From: Methylobacter sp. | GTDB lineage: Bacteria; Pseudomonadota; Gammaproteobacteria; Methylococcales; Methylomonadaceae | Reading direction: 5' to 3' | Assembly (NCBI GenBank): GCA_028716975.1 | Contig: JAQUOU010000002.1 | Span: forward strand, 1-64,000 | Length of the DNA stretch: 64,000 nucleotides | Notes under the pieces: model-generated | Database searches by the model: none | What the model saw: the letters and a program-made list of their open reading frames with translations, nothing else | What the model was told of the DNA's origin: nothing | Position numbers and translations under genes: made by a program | In this document: positions 1-9,316 of the stretch, piece after piece | Numbering within the stretch: the first letter of the stretch is position 1 | How the letters are laid out: each line of letters starts with the position of its first letter

Positions 1-61
1 CTGCATCCTTTTTAAATTCAAGTGTGTATTTGGGTCTCTTTTGTTTGGTTTGATTGCTCAT
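1..61 (-). CDS. IS3-family transposase OrfA, first 20 codons only
   Basis: Reading the minus strand from the ATG at 59-61 gives MSNQTKQKRPKYTLEFKKDA and then runs off the window. A KRPKYTxEFKxxA start is typical of the small DNA-binding OrfA of IS3-family elements, which is joined to OrfB by programmed frameshifting to make the transposase. An AGAGGTG ribosome-binding site lies 4-5 bases before the ATG. Upstream on the same strand is a stretch reading TGGTTTAATTAACCAGGACA, the kind of leader seen between an IS3-type terminal repeat and orfA, so the element probably ends near position 120, about 30 bp from the stop of the response regulator gene. The rest of the element lies outside the window, so completeness cannot be judged. 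Confidence 0.6.
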   Translation of the reverse strand, partial: MSNQTKQKRPKYTLEFKKDA

Positions 62-152
62 ATTTCACCTCTAATGACATTATAAATCTGTCTTTAGAAG
101 TGTCCTGGTTAATTAAACCATTACAATGAGGACGTTTTAAAGGAAGCGGCAA

Positions 153-2600
153 TTATACATCGGTCTCGAGTTGTTCCGCGGTAACAGCCTTGCTAAACAT
201 ATATCCTTGCAGCATATCGCAGTGCTGGTCTTTAAGAAATGCCAATTGCTCTTCGGTTTCCACGCCTTCCGCCGTGACTTGCAGCTTAAGTTCGTGGGAT
301 AGCGCAATTATCGCCCGCACCAGAGTCATACTGCCTTCGTCTTTGGGAATGTCCATTACGAAGGAACGGTCTATCTTCACGCTATGTACCGGGAACCGCC
401 GCAGGTAGGTCAAACTGGAATATCCCGTGCCGAAATCATCAATGCTGAGATGCACTCCCAGTCTGTGCAATTGTTGTAAAACCAGGAGAGTTCTCTCGGG
501 ATCCTGCATAACCGCTGACTCAGTGATTTCAAGTTCCAGTGAAGAAGGTTTGAGACCGGTTTCGGCCAGCACTTCTTTAATCGTTTCAAACAAATCCGCT
601 TCAAGAAATTGACGGGGCGATAAGTTGACCGCCACATGAGTGAAGGCACCGTCGTTCTCTTGCCATTCCTTGGCTTGCAAACATGCCGTGCGCAATACCC
701 AGAGACCAATAGGGACAATCAGCCCCGTTTCTTCCGCTACCGCAATAAACCGGTCAGGATAAACGAGGCCCCATTCAGGATGTTCCCAGCGCACCAGGGC
801 TTCAACACTGACCGCATGACCCGTTTCCGTCTCTATCTGAGGCTGGTAATGAAGCTTTAGCCCAGAGTGTGTCAAGGCAAATCGCAGGCCTCTCTCGATA
901 GTCATGCGCTCAAGTGATCTGGCCGTCATCTCCATCGTATAAAACTGATAGTTGTTCTTGCCGCGTTCCTTGGCCAGATACATAGCCGTATCGGCATTCA
1001 TCAGCAGGAGTTGGCTATTCTCTCCGTCATCCGGAAAAATGCTGATCCCGACACTGGCGGTGATGATGATATCATTGCCTTCAAGTGAAAACGGCTGAAT
1101 GAGCAGTTCGATAGTCTTCTGAGCAATGCGCGCGACATCATCAATAAGTCTGATATCGCTCAGAAGTACGATAAACTCATCTCCGCCCAACCGGGCCAGG
1201 GTATCATTAGCCCGCACGGAACTTCTTAAGCGTTCGCTTACGGCCTGCAATAATAGATCCCCTATTCTGTGACCCAAGGTATCATTGATCAGCTTGAAAC
1301 GATCCAGATCGAGAAACATCACCGCCAATTTGGTTTCATGACGCCGGACTGAAGACAACGCCTGAGTCAGGCGGTTATGGAACTGAACGCGATTAAGCAG
1401 GCCGGTTAACGGATCGTGGCTGGCGATGTATATCAATTGCTGCTCGGCATACTTGCGATCGGTGATGTCCTGAATCTGTATGATGAAATACTGCGGCTCG
1501 CCTGCATCGCTGCGCACCACAGATGCGCTTAGCAGAGTCCAAACCACCTTGCCGACGATTTTGTGGTAGCACTCCTCTTCACGTTGGAACGAAGGCAGTT
1601 CATTGCTCTGCAATTGGCGCAGATAGTAATCAAGCACTTTTTCTTGCTCGTGATTGTGAGTGAGCACTTTCAGGTTCGATCTCAACAACTCTTCTTCAGA
1701 ATAACCGAATATTTTGCAGAGCGAACAGTTAACCTGTAAAAAACGGCCGTCAATAGCTACTAATGCCATGCCGACGGCGGCAAGATCGAACGCGCTATGG
1801 AAACGCTCTTCACTTTCCCGCAATAAATTTTCCATTTGACGGCGTACGGTAATATCGCGAAATACTAAAACCGCTCCTAATAACGTGTCTTCATCATCAA
1901 CGATAGGAGCCGCGCCGTCATCAATGGGGAATTCCTGGCCGGACTGGGTAACGAGTAAGGTGGGAGAATCCAGGCCGGTCACCGAGAGCGTCCTTAAAGC
2001 CTTGGGAAGAGGGTTTTCAACAATAGTGCGATTCGTCTCGGTCACCAATGTCATCAAATTGCCGATGCCTGTGCCTTTGGCTTGTTCAAACGTGCAGCCA
2101 GTCGCAGCCTCGGCCGCCGGGTTCATAAAGCGGATTTTACCGTCGGCATCCGTTGCAACTACGGCGTCGCTGATACAATGCAGCGTTTTGGCAAACCATT
2201 GCTCGCTGTCCTTCAGCCGCCGTTCCAGTTGATACTTATAGAGCGCGACTTCGATGGATGCGTGCAGCTCATCCGGGCGGAACGGCTTGATTAAATAGCC
2301 ATAGGCTCCGGTTGATTTCGCGCGCCGCAAGGTTTCTGGATCGCTGTAGGCGGTAAGGAAAATTACCGGGATATGCAGGCTTTGCGTAATCTTTTCTGCT
2401 GCTGTGATGCCATCCATGCTCCCTTTTAGCACGATATCCATCATCACCAGCTGAGGCCTGTACTCAGTTGCCAAAGAAATGGCTTGTCCCCCGGAAAAAG
2501 CAGTGGCGACCACGTTATAACCGAAACTTTCCAATTGGTTACGGATATCCATGGCAATAATGCCCTCGTCTTCAACGATCATAATCTTATTTGCTAACAT
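153..2600 (-). CDS. Response regulator with PAS, GGDEF and EAL domains (c-di-GMP turnover)
   Basis: This 815-residue cytosolic protein has an N-terminal receiver domain (about 1-120) with the acidic pair near residues 10-11, phospho-acceptor D55 (MMDIVLKG) and the conserved lysine in LIKPF. Two PAS domains follow (about 130-260 and 265-385), then a GGDEF domain with intact LGGDEF near residue 472 and an RxxD inhibitory site (RAND) just before it, and an EAL domain with EALVRW near 600, DDFGTGYSSL and AEGVET. Both catalytic motifs are complete, so it could make or degrade cyclic di-GMP; EAL activity often dominates in such hybrids. It starts 16 bp after the stop of the histidine kinase upstream on the same strand, so that kinase is the likely phosphodonor (inference). 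Confidence 0.93.
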   Translation of the reverse strand: MLANKIMIVEDEGIIAMDIRNQLESFGYNVVATAFSGGQAISLATEYRPQLVMMDIVLKGSMDGITAAEKITQSLHIPVIFLTAYSDPETLRRAKSTGAYGYLIKPFRPDELHASIEVALYKYQLERRLKDSEQWFAKTLHCISDAVVATDADGKIRFMNPAAEAATGCTFEQAKGTGIGNLMTLVTETNRTIVENPLPKALRTLSVTGLDSPTLLVTQSGQEFPIDDGAAPIVDDEDTLLGAVLVFRDITVRRQMENLLRESEERFHSAFDLAAVGMALVAIDGRFLQVNCSLCKIFGYSEEELLRSNLKVLTHNHEQEKVLDYYLRQLQSNELPSFQREEECYHKIVGKVVWTLLSASVVRSDAGEPQYFIIQIQDITDRKYAEQQLIYIASHDPLTGLLNRVQFHNRLTQALSSVRRHETKLAVMFLDLDRFKLINDTLGHRIGDLLLQAVSERLRSSVRANDTLARLGGDEFIVLLSDIRLIDDVARIAQKTIELLIQPFSLEGNDIIITASVGISIFPDDGENSQLLLMNADTAMYLAKERGKNNYQFYTMEMTARSLERMTIERGLRFALTHSGLKLHYQPQIETETGHAVSVEALVRWEHPEWGLVYPDRFIAVAEETGLIVPIGLWVLRTACLQAKEWQENDGAFTHVAVNLSPRQFLEADLFETIKEVLAETGLKPSSLELEITESAVMQDPERTLLVLQQLHRLGVHLSIDDFGTGYSSLTYLRRFPVHSVKIDRSFVMDIPKDEGSMTLVRAIIALSHELKLQVTAEGVETEEQLAFLKDQHCDMLQGYMFSKAVTAEQLETDV

Positions 2601-2616
2601 AGCGTGTAGCCTCTGT

Positions 2617-5334
2617 TTAAGAGATATTGGAAAAGTGGATAGTAAATGAAGACCCGTTGGCTTGATCCAGGGTCAGGCGCCCCATAAGTTGATTGGTCAG
2701 TGTGTTGACTAGCTGCAAGCCTAGCGAGGCGCTTTTTTTGAAATCCAGATCAGGAGGAAAACCGATTCCGTTATCCGTTATTCTGAGCATGAAATCGCCC
2801 TCATTTTGCGTAAAAATTACGCCGATTTCTCCGTGCCTGTCATTCGGAAACGCATGCTTAATGGCGTTGGACAGGAGTTCATTGATAATAAGCCCGCAGG
2901 GAATCGCCGTATCGACATCGAGAAATACATCGTCGATTTTCAGGTTGATATCAATCTTGCCCGAATGAGCTCCATACCCGAACATCAGATGATCGACCAG
3001 GCTATGGATATAGGCATTGAAATCGATTCTCGCCAAATCCTTCGATTGGTAAAGTTTCTCATGCAATAGCGCCATGGCTTTGATACGGTCAGCACTCTGC
3101 TTGAGTAAGTCCGCCGTCGATTCATTAGTGACATTTCTCGCCTGAAGGTTAATCAGGCTGGAAACAACCTGGAGATTGTTTTTTACGCGGTGATAAACTT
3201 CCTTAAGCAGCATCTCTTTCTCATTAAGGGCGTCTTTTAGCTTATCATTTGCATTTTTACGTTCGGTAATATCGACGATGGAGCTGAGGACGATAGTGCC
3301 GTTCTCATCATCGATAAGGCCTAGGCCTATTTCAACAGGAAATTCAGTTCCGTCCTTGCGCAAGCCGAAGAGATCGCGGCCTGCGCCCATGGGCCTGGAC
3401 ACGGGAACGGCAAGATAGGCTTTGCGGAAACTGACATGCCCGCCCCGGAAGCGTTCCGGCACTAATATTTCAACCGGCTGCCCAACCAGTTCAGCGCGTG
3501 AGTAGCCGAAAGACTTCTCTGTCTGTAAATTGACCATCAGGATCGTTCCTTCCTCATTGACCATAACGATGGCGTTGGGCGCCGATTCCACGGCCTGACG
3601 AAACCGGTGCTCCAGGCGCTTGCGTTCGGTAATATCGACGATGGAACTGAGGACTATGGTTTCTTCATGGTTTTCGATGAGACTGAGGCCTATTTCAATG
3701 GAAAATTCAGTTCCGTCCTTGCGCAAGCCGAAGAGATCACGGCCTGCGCCCATGGGCCTGGACACGGGAACGGCAAGATAGGCTTTGCGGAAACTGACAT
3801 GCCCGCCCCGGAAGCGTTCCGGCACTAATATTTCAACCGGCTGCCCAACCAGTTCAGCGCGTGAGTAGCCGAAAGACTTCTCTGTCTGTAAATTGACCAT
3901 CAGGATCGTTCCTTCCTCATTGACCATAACGATGGCGTTGGGCGCCGATTCCACGGCCTGACGAAACCGGTGCTCCAGGCGCTTATGATCGGAAATATTT
4001 TCGTGTATCAGGATAACACTGCCAAGTTCCTGGCCGGGAAATGGGATTACCTTCCCGGCATACCATTGTTGCATCGATTGAGTGCGATAAGGGTATTCGA
4101 GTGAAAAACCGGATGTTGTGCCGTTCAGCACCGAGCGAATTCCCTCGGCAAACGCTTCTCCGCCTCTGTTACCGGCCAGTCCTGCCTCAAGGAGCGCCAG
4201 ATAGTTTTGTCCAACTTCCAGAGTTTGTGTGGAAGCATCAAGTTTATAGGCGTATTCGAAATCCAGCCAGGGCTTGTTTATCGCTAATATATTGCCGTCC
4301 TTATCCAGGACACAAAATTGTATTGACAAGGCATCAAGCACGGAACGGGTAAATCGTTCGGAATTTTTCAGGCGATTTTCAGCCTCTTTGCGAAGAGTGA
4401 TATCGATAGCGATTTTCAGGAAACCGGTGATGTTGCCTTCGACGTCATGCAGTGCCGTGACTGATTGCCTGACCGGAAAATGGCCGCCATCCTTACGGAT
4501 ATAAGTCCATTCTCTTTCATCTGCGCCTCCTGCATAGATCTTGGCGATGCATGCTTCAAAACCGGGAGCGATAGTGTGATTCAGTTCGTCACTTAAGATA
4601 TCGGCCCTGGCGGCGATCTCGCCCGCATCGTGGAAGAGCGTGGGCAGGTATTTTCCGACCACGTCATCTTCGCTATAGCCCAGCATGCACTGGGCCGCGC
4701 GGTTGAAAGAAACGATAAGGCCTTGCTTATCGGTAGAAATGATACTTAAGTTGGCACTATTAAGAATCTCTTTATAGGCGTTCAAAGTCGTATGCAGCAA
4801 TTGGTCGTTATTTTTTGCTTCGGCAAGCGTTCCAGCCAGGGACATTTCCTTGCGTCTAAGTTCCAAGGCTGTACCCACTTGACGGGCTAACGCCTTGAGA
4901 GCTTCAATTTGCTCCGCGCTTAATTCCCGGGGAATGGTATCAAGCACGCAAAGCGCGCCTAATGCTTCGCCTGTAATGCCTCGAACCGGCGCTCCTGCAT
5001 AGAAATGAATATTCGGCTCGGAAGTGACCAAAGCATTGGCCGAGAAACGGCTATCGGTGTAGGCATTTGAAACGACCATAACATCATCGTGCAGGATGGT
5101 TTGTGCGCAAAATCCGCCATGCCGTGAGTTTTCGTTGACAGTAATGCCTTTTTTGGCTTTGAACCACTCTCGGTCGGTGTCGACCAGCGTTATCAAGGCG
5201 AAAGGCGTGCCGCAAATTTGTGCGGCCAGGGCTACAATATCATCAAAGGCTTGTTCAGACGGGGTGTCTAAAATTTGGTATTCGTGCAGCTTTTGAATCC
5301 GCAGATTCTCATTTTTCAGTGGTGTCGTACGCAA
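2617..5334 (-). CDS. GAF-multi-PAS sensor histidine kinase, HisKA_2 type
   Basis: This 905-residue kinase has no membrane segment, so it is a cytosolic sensor. Order: GAF domain (about 25-165), a PAS domain (about 190-320), a PAS-like segment (about 325-445), two nearly identical PAS domains (450-570 and 571-691), then a HisKA_2 dimerisation domain with KEVYHRVKNNLQ, where H715 is the predicted phosphorylation site, and a HATPase domain with N-box NELLSNAIKHAF and a DNGIGF G1 box. HisKA_2 kinases usually signal to stand-alone receivers, and the next gene downstream encodes one. The start codon is TTG, supported by a GAGG site 9 bases upstream; the ATG nearby is out of frame. The two identical PAS copies are a recent 363-bp tandem duplication. 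Confidence 0.92.
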   Translation of the reverse strand: MRTTPLKNENLRIQKLHEYQILDTPSEQAFDDIVALAAQICGTPFALITLVDTDREWFKAKKGITVNENSRHGGFCAQTILHDDVMVVSNAYTDSRFSANALVTSEPNIHFYAGAPVRGITGEALGALCVLDTIPRELSAEQIEALKALARQVGTALELRRKEMSLAGTLAEAKNNDQLLHTTLNAYKEILNSANLSIISTDKQGLIVSFNRAAQCMLGYSEDDVVGKYLPTLFHDAGEIAARADILSDELNHTIAPGFEACIAKIYAGGADEREWTYIRKDGGHFPVRQSVTALHDVEGNITGFLKIAIDITLRKEAENRLKNSERFTRSVLDALSIQFCVLDKDGNILAINKPWLDFEYAYKLDASTQTLEVGQNYLALLEAGLAGNRGGEAFAEGIRSVLNGTTSGFSLEYPYRTQSMQQWYAGKVIPFPGQELGSVILIHENISDHKRLEHRFRQAVESAPNAIVMVNEEGTILMVNLQTEKSFGYSRAELVGQPVEILVPERFRGGHVSFRKAYLAVPVSRPMGAGRDLFGLRKDGTEFSIEIGLSLIENHEETIVLSSIVDITERKRLEHRFRQAVESAPNAIVMVNEEGTILMVNLQTEKSFGYSRAELVGQPVEILVPERFRGGHVSFRKAYLAVPVSRPMGAGRDLFGLRKDGTEFPVEIGLGLIDDENGTIVLSSIVDITERKNANDKLKDALNEKEMLLKEVYHRVKNNLQVVSSLINLQARNVTNESTADLLKQSADRIKAMALLHEKLYQSKDLARIDFNAYIHSLVDHLMFGYGAHSGKIDINLKIDDVFLDVDTAIPCGLIINELLSNAIKHAFPNDRHGEIGVIFTQNEGDFMLRITDNGIGFPPDLDFKKSASLGLQLVNTLTNQLMGRLTLDQANGSSFTIHFSNIS
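3261..3986. repeat. 363-bp in-frame tandem duplication inside the kinase gene
   Basis: Positions 3261-3623 and 3624-3986 are direct repeats with a period of 363 bp (121 codons). About 275 bp of each unit (from about 3340 and 3703) appear identical apart from a single g/a difference, while about 60 bp at the lower-coordinate end differ at many sites. Each unit encodes one whole PAS domain plus its linker helix. The patchy identity suggests either a very recent duplication or gene conversion between older copies. Confidence 0.9.
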
Positions 5335-5830
5335 AATATCATTCCTCTCGGTTTAACCGAAGGCTTTTAAGGATGACAATTCCTTTTTTTGAGTTCGTGA
5401 TGTAAGTAATCTCGTCGTCGAGTGGCGTTTTTTCAGTATAGTTCAATAATTAACATACCTGTAACTGAAATAGTTTAGTTAACCCGGGCGACTTTAAAAG
5501 TAGATTTATAATGCCGGTATAGGTGAAAATGAGTAATATGATTTCATAAAGTTTCATATTATTAAGGAATCACTGCATAGTCCTTCGACAAGCTTCCTTC
5601 GACAAGGCTCTCCTGAGTTTATCGAAGGGCTCAGGACGAACGGTAGAGGGTTGATCCCATTCGTGGTGGACCCTTCGGCTATGCTCAGGAGAGCGGTCGA
5701 AGCATGAGCGGGATCGCCAGTTCATAGACTCTCACACATGTTCCGGACTTAGTTTTTATGAAGGCACACAGGCCGAAGGCGGAGGCTTTAAGCCCTCCTG
5801 AAAATCAACATTTCATCCTACACCTGACAC
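5335..5830. other. Intergenic region between divergent signalling genes
   Basis: This 496-bp gap separates the leftward kinase/regulator pair from the rightward ethylene-receptor-like kinase, so it must hold promoters for both directions. I could not assign a convincing -35/-10 pair to either. Its middle is occupied by a dispersed repeat unit (about 5562-5714). The last 110 bp before the start at 5831 hold no clear ribosome-binding site and no riboswitch fold that I recognise. Confidence 0.5.
5562..5714. repeat. Dispersed MITE-like repeat, copy 1
   Basis: The unit begins TTAAGGAATCACTGCATAG, matching the terminus seen at 60608, and contains palindromic GACAAGCTTCCTTCGACAAG and GGGCTCAGGACGAACGG cores, then an inverted counterpart around 5665-5700. 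No matching right terminus was found, so this copy looks truncated or decayed. Confidence 0.6.
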
Positions 5831-8800
5831 ATGCAAATAATGACTGACCTTTTTGATATTAAAGATCTCCTTCCTCATGGCTACTGCCTGCTGTGGAGTC
5901 CTGTATTACTTTGGCTACATGTTATCTCGGATTTGGCGATCACTGTCGCCTATTATTCCATTCCCGTGTCTCTTGTCTATTTTATCCGGCAGCGTAAAGA
6001 TTTTCCCTATCCGTGGATAATTGCGCTGTTTGCCGGATTTATAGTTGCCTGCGGCACCACTCATTTATTGTCGGTTATCACGATCTGGATACCTTTATAT
6101 TGGCTGGACGGCTTGATTAAAGGTTTTACTGCGATTATTTCGCTTGCCACCGCTGTGCTGATGGTATGGGTTATTCCCCGCGCATTGTCTTTACCCAGTG
6201 CCGCACAAATGCAAAATGAAATAGAACAAAGAAAAAAAGCAGACGATGCATTGCGGGAAAGCGAAGAAAAACTCAACGTTATTCTTGATAATGTCGATGC
6301 CTGTATTTATATCAAGGATTGCAACTATCAATACCGCTACGTTAATCGGACAATAATTCAACTGTTTCGCAAACCAAAGGAAGACATCCTCGGTAAAAAG
6401 TTCGACGAAATTTTTTTTGATGAAGCTACGACAGCAGAATTACGCGAAAATGACCGCCACGTCATTGAACTAGGTGAGCGTGTTTCGGTCGAGGAGATTA
6501 TTACCGATAAAGATAACACCTTCATCCGCACCTATCTTTCCACTAAGCAACCGCTACGCCGTGAAGACGGCAGTATTTACGGATTGTGCGGTATTTCTAC
6601 GGATATTAGCGAGCGCAAGGAAATGGAGGAAAAATTGCGAGATAATGAAGCTTTTAATCTCAGCATACTTAATTCACTGACAGCGCATATCGCCGTACTG
6701 AATAAGGAAGGTGTTATTGTTGCCGTCAACAATGCATGGCGGCAGTTTGCCAAAGAAAATGGATTTCTGGAATTCACTCAGGATATGCTCGGGATTAATT
6801 ATCTGGATGCATGTAAAAACGCCTTTAATGAACCTTATGGCGATGAGGCAAACACGGTATATACCGGCATTATGGCGGTGTTGTCCGGAGAACATGAATC
6901 ATTTCATTTCGAGTATCCGTGTCACTCGCCGACTCAGCAACGCTGGTTTCATATGAATGTCTCACCCTTGCAGGCTTCAAATCACGGGGTTGTGGTTAGT
7001 CATGAAAATATCACCGGCCGCAAGCAGGCTGAGCGGGTATTAAATCAACTTAAAACAATGGTTGAAGTATCCCTGGACGGGTTCTGGATAGTTGATTTGA
7101 TGGGTAATGTGCTGCAAGCTAATGAGGCGTACGCAAAAATAAGCGGTTATTCGATTGATGAATTAAAGAACATGCGCCTCAGTCAATTGGAGGCAACAGA
7201 AGGGCCCGAAAAAATAAAAGCGCATATTGCAAAAATTATTGCGCAGGGTCATGACCTGTTCGAAACCCGTCACCGTCATAAAGATGGGCATACTATCGAT
7301 ATAGAAGTATCCATCGCCTTCCTGCCGGAATTCCAGCAGTTTTGCGGGTTTTGCCGCGACATCACCGAGCGTAAGCTCCTGGAAAATGAGCTAAAAGCCA
7401 GCGAGGCAAAATTCCGTTCAATTATTAAAGTTTCCCCCGTGCCTATGGCGTTGAGCGACAATCGGTTGAACATTGACTTTCTGAATCGGGCGTTTGTGCA
7501 AACCTTTGGTTATAACACGGATGATATTCCCACGCTGGCAGATTGGTATCTGAAAGCCTATCCTGATCCGGATTACCGGCACTGGGTCGAGGCTGCCTGT
7601 TCCATGAAGCCGGTCAACGCCAGTTCGGGACGCATTGACGTTGAGCCTCTTGAGATTATTGTTTGCTGCAAGGACAACAGCACTAAAACTGTGCTAGTGA
7701 CTACCGCTGTGATTCATCACGAGTTTGAGGATCTGCATTTGGCGGTATTGTATGACATTACCCGGCGCAAACAAATTGAAGCCAAACTCAACGCCATTTT
7801 TAATGCGTCAGTGGAAGGTATGATTACTATGGACGTATCCTATAATATCGAATCCGCTAATGCTGCAGTGGAACCTATTTTCGGCTATAAACCGGAAGAG
7901 CTGATTGGCTGCAGTATTACCAAGCTCGTGCCGTCGCTGCAAAGAGCCATGGATAGCTGTAATTTGTCCGGCGCCGTGAAATCTGCGGATCAAATTCAGG
8001 AAGTTGAAGGCATTCACAAAAATGGTTCGGTGGTGCCCCTGGATCTTTCCATAGCGGAGTTCACAGTAGAGAATGCGCACTATTACACTAATATTGTGCG
8101 TGACGTGAGTATGCGCAAACACCAGGAACAGCAGGAAAAGAAACATCTGAGCGAACTTGCTCATATCACCCGTCTTGGGATGATGGGTGAAATGGCTTCA
8201 GGTATTGCTCATGAGGTCAATCAACCCTTGTCTGCGATTTCCAGCTATTCGCAAGTCAGTTTAAACCTTATTAATGCTGAAAATCCTGATCTGGTAAAGC
8301 TCGCCGAAATCATATATAAAACCCAGCAACAGGCATTAAGAGCCGGACGAATCATTCATCGCATGCGGGCGTTTCTCAGGCCCCAGTTCAAGCATAATTC
8401 AAATGCCGACATGAATGACCTGATTCATGAAGCGGTCAGCCTGTGTATTGCTGAGCTTAGACAAAACAACATAAGGCTGACATTTGAACTGGAAAAAAAT
8501 CTGCCCCCTGTTCGTGTCGATCAGTTACAAATTGAACAGGTCATAATAAACCTGATTCGAAACAGCATTGAAGCCTTGCAAAGCTTGCCCGTAAAATATA
8601 AGCGTCAGATAACTATCCATACTCACTTGACTCTCAACAAGGGCATACAGGTCAGGGTGAAGGACAATGGGCAGGGCTTTGACTCCGACCAGCAACAAAA
8701 AATATTGACTCCTTTTTACACCACCAAAACAGAAGGCATGGGCCTGGGGCTATCCATCTGCCGTTCGCTGATCGAAGCCTATGAAGGATCTTTGTATTTC

Positions 8801-8887
8801 AATAGCGAACCTGGAAAAGGCAGCACTTTTTATTTCATCCTGCCGGTAGGAGGAAAATCTGATGAGCCTATAACTCAAGACCTCTAG
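5831..8887 (+). CDS. Ethylene-receptor-like sensor histidine kinase with multiple PAS domains
   Basis: This 1018-residue membrane kinase begins with three hydrophobic helices (about residues 20-120) that match the ethylene-binding domain of plant ETR1 and cyanobacterial SynEtr1. D34, Y41, P45, I71, C74 and H78 occupy the same relative positions as ETR1 D25, Y32, P36, I62, C65 and H69, including the copper-ligand pair in CGTTH. About five PAS modules follow (about 140-770), each ending in a DITxRK-like linker, then a HisKA domain with H794 in GIAHEVNQPLSAI and a HATPase with an N-box, DNGQGF and GMGLGLSICRSL. This C-terminal half resembles FixL/NtrB-type kinases. There is no receiver domain, so its partner is elsewhere or is the neighbouring regulator. 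Start is the ATG at 5831; a second in-frame ATG is at 5840. Binding of ethylene itself is inference. Confidence 0.9.
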   Translation: MQIMTDLFDIKDLLPHGYCLLWSPVLLWLHVISDLAITVAYYSIPVSLVYFIRQRKDFPYPWIIALFAGFIVACGTTHLLSVITIWIPLYWLDGLIKGFTAIISLATAVLMVWVIPRALSLPSAAQMQNEIEQRKKADDALRESEEKLNVILDNVDACIYIKDCNYQYRYVNRTIIQLFRKPKEDILGKKFDEIFFDEATTAELRENDRHVIELGERVSVEEIITDKDNTFIRTYLSTKQPLRREDGSIYGLCGISTDISERKEMEEKLRDNEAFNLSILNSLTAHIAVLNKEGVIVAVNNAWRQFAKENGFLEFTQDMLGINYLDACKNAFNEPYGDEANTVYTGIMAVLSGEHESFHFEYPCHSPTQQRWFHMNVSPLQASNHGVVVSHENITGRKQAERVLNQLKTMVEVSLDGFWIVDLMGNVLQANEAYAKISGYSIDELKNMRLSQLEATEGPEKIKAHIAKIIAQGHDLFETRHRHKDGHTIDIEVSIAFLPEFQQFCGFCRDITERKLLENELKASEAKFRSIIKVSPVPMALSDNRLNIDFLNRAFVQTFGYNTDDIPTLADWYLKAYPDPDYRHWVEAACSMKPVNASSGRIDVEPLEIIVCCKDNSTKTVLVTTAVIHHEFEDLHLAVLYDITRRKQIEAKLNAIFNASVEGMITMDVSYNIESANAAVEPIFGYKPEELIGCSITKLVPSLQRAMDSCNLSGAVKSADQIQEVEGIHKNGSVVPLDLSIAEFTVENAHYYTNIVRDVSMRKHQEQQEKKHLSELAHITRLGMMGEMASGIAHEVNQPLSAISSYSQVSLNLINAENPDLVKLAEIIYKTQQQALRAGRIIHRMRAFLRPQFKHNSNADMNDLIHEAVSLCIAELRQNNIRLTFELEKNLPPVRVDQLQIEQVIINLIRNSIEALQSLPVKYKRQITIHTHLTLNKGIQVRVKDNGQGFDSDQQQKILTPFYTTKTEGMGLGLSICRSLIEAYEGSLYFNSEPGKGSTFYFILPVGGKSDEPITQDL

Positions 8888-8888
8888 T

Positions 8889-9039
8889 TTAGGGAAGCTC
8901 TAAAAATAAGTTACGTTCATGGTTCGACAGGCTCACCACGAACGTAACTTATTGATAATATTAGAGCCGTTCGTGCTGAGCCCTTAGTCTACGCTCAGGT
9001 GAGCCCTGTCGAAGCCCTGTATTTTTAGAGGTTGCCTTT
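8889..9039. repeat. Dispersed MITE-like repeat, copy 2, with terminal inverted repeats
   Basis: The termini at 8891-8908 and 9020-9037 are inverted repeats matching at 16 of 18 bases (AGGGAAGCTCTAAAAATA outward from each side). They are flanked by the direct repeat TTTA on both sides. Inside is a perfect 14-bp hairpin stem, AATAAGTTACGTTC and its complement (8904-8951), enclosing the GGTTCGACAGGCTCACCA core. The unit starts only a few bases after the kinase stop codon. It fits a non-autonomous transposable element. Confidence 0.7.
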
Positions 9040-9201
9040 ATTTTGTTGACAATAAGTTTGCGATACGTGACTCGTTGACTCTCTTGATTGAATCCACAGG
9101 ATAAACGTTCAGGAATTTGAAATCTACTTAAGCCTTTTCCTGATTAGCAGGGGTCTTCAGCTCTCTCCGGGCGCGCCATTTGAATAATTAGAAGAGTTAA
9201 A

Positions 9202-9277
9202 TCCTCTGTAGCTCAGTCGGTAGAGCGGGTGACTGTTAATCACTAGGTCGGCGGTTCGAGCCCGTCCGGGGGAGCCA
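9202..9277 (+). tRNA. tRNA-Asn (anticodon GTT)
   Basis: The 76-nt sequence folds as a full cloverleaf: acceptor stem TCCTCTG/CGGGGGA with two G-U pairs, D arm with GCTCAGTCGGTAGAGC, anticodon stem GGTGA/TCACT around loop CTGTTAA (anticodon GTT), T arm GGCGG-TTCGAGC-CCGTC, discriminator G and an encoded CCA. It resembles E. coli tRNA-Asn closely except for wobble pairs in the acceptor and T stems. A strong terminator follows 8 nt later. Confidence 0.96.
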
Positions 9278-9285
9278 AGACAATC

Positions 9286-9316
9286 AAGGCCTTACGAGAA
9301 ATCGAAGGCCTTTTTT
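9286..9316 (+). terminator. Intrinsic terminator of tRNA-Asn
   Basis: AAGGCCTT at 9286-9293 pairs with AAGGCCTT at 9305-9312 across an 11-nt loop, and the stem runs into a T tract (9311-9316). Its place just after the tRNA makes it the end of that transcript. Confidence 0.85.

Noticed and set aside
5720..5830. Possible cyclic di-GMP riboswitch before the ethylene-type kinase
   Set aside because: The region has paired GGAGG/CCTCC-like segments, but the conserved GEMM core bases and tetraloop receptor are absent.
9202..9277. tRNA-Asn as an integration site for an island
   Set aside because: No duplicated tRNA 3' end and no integrase was found within the window.
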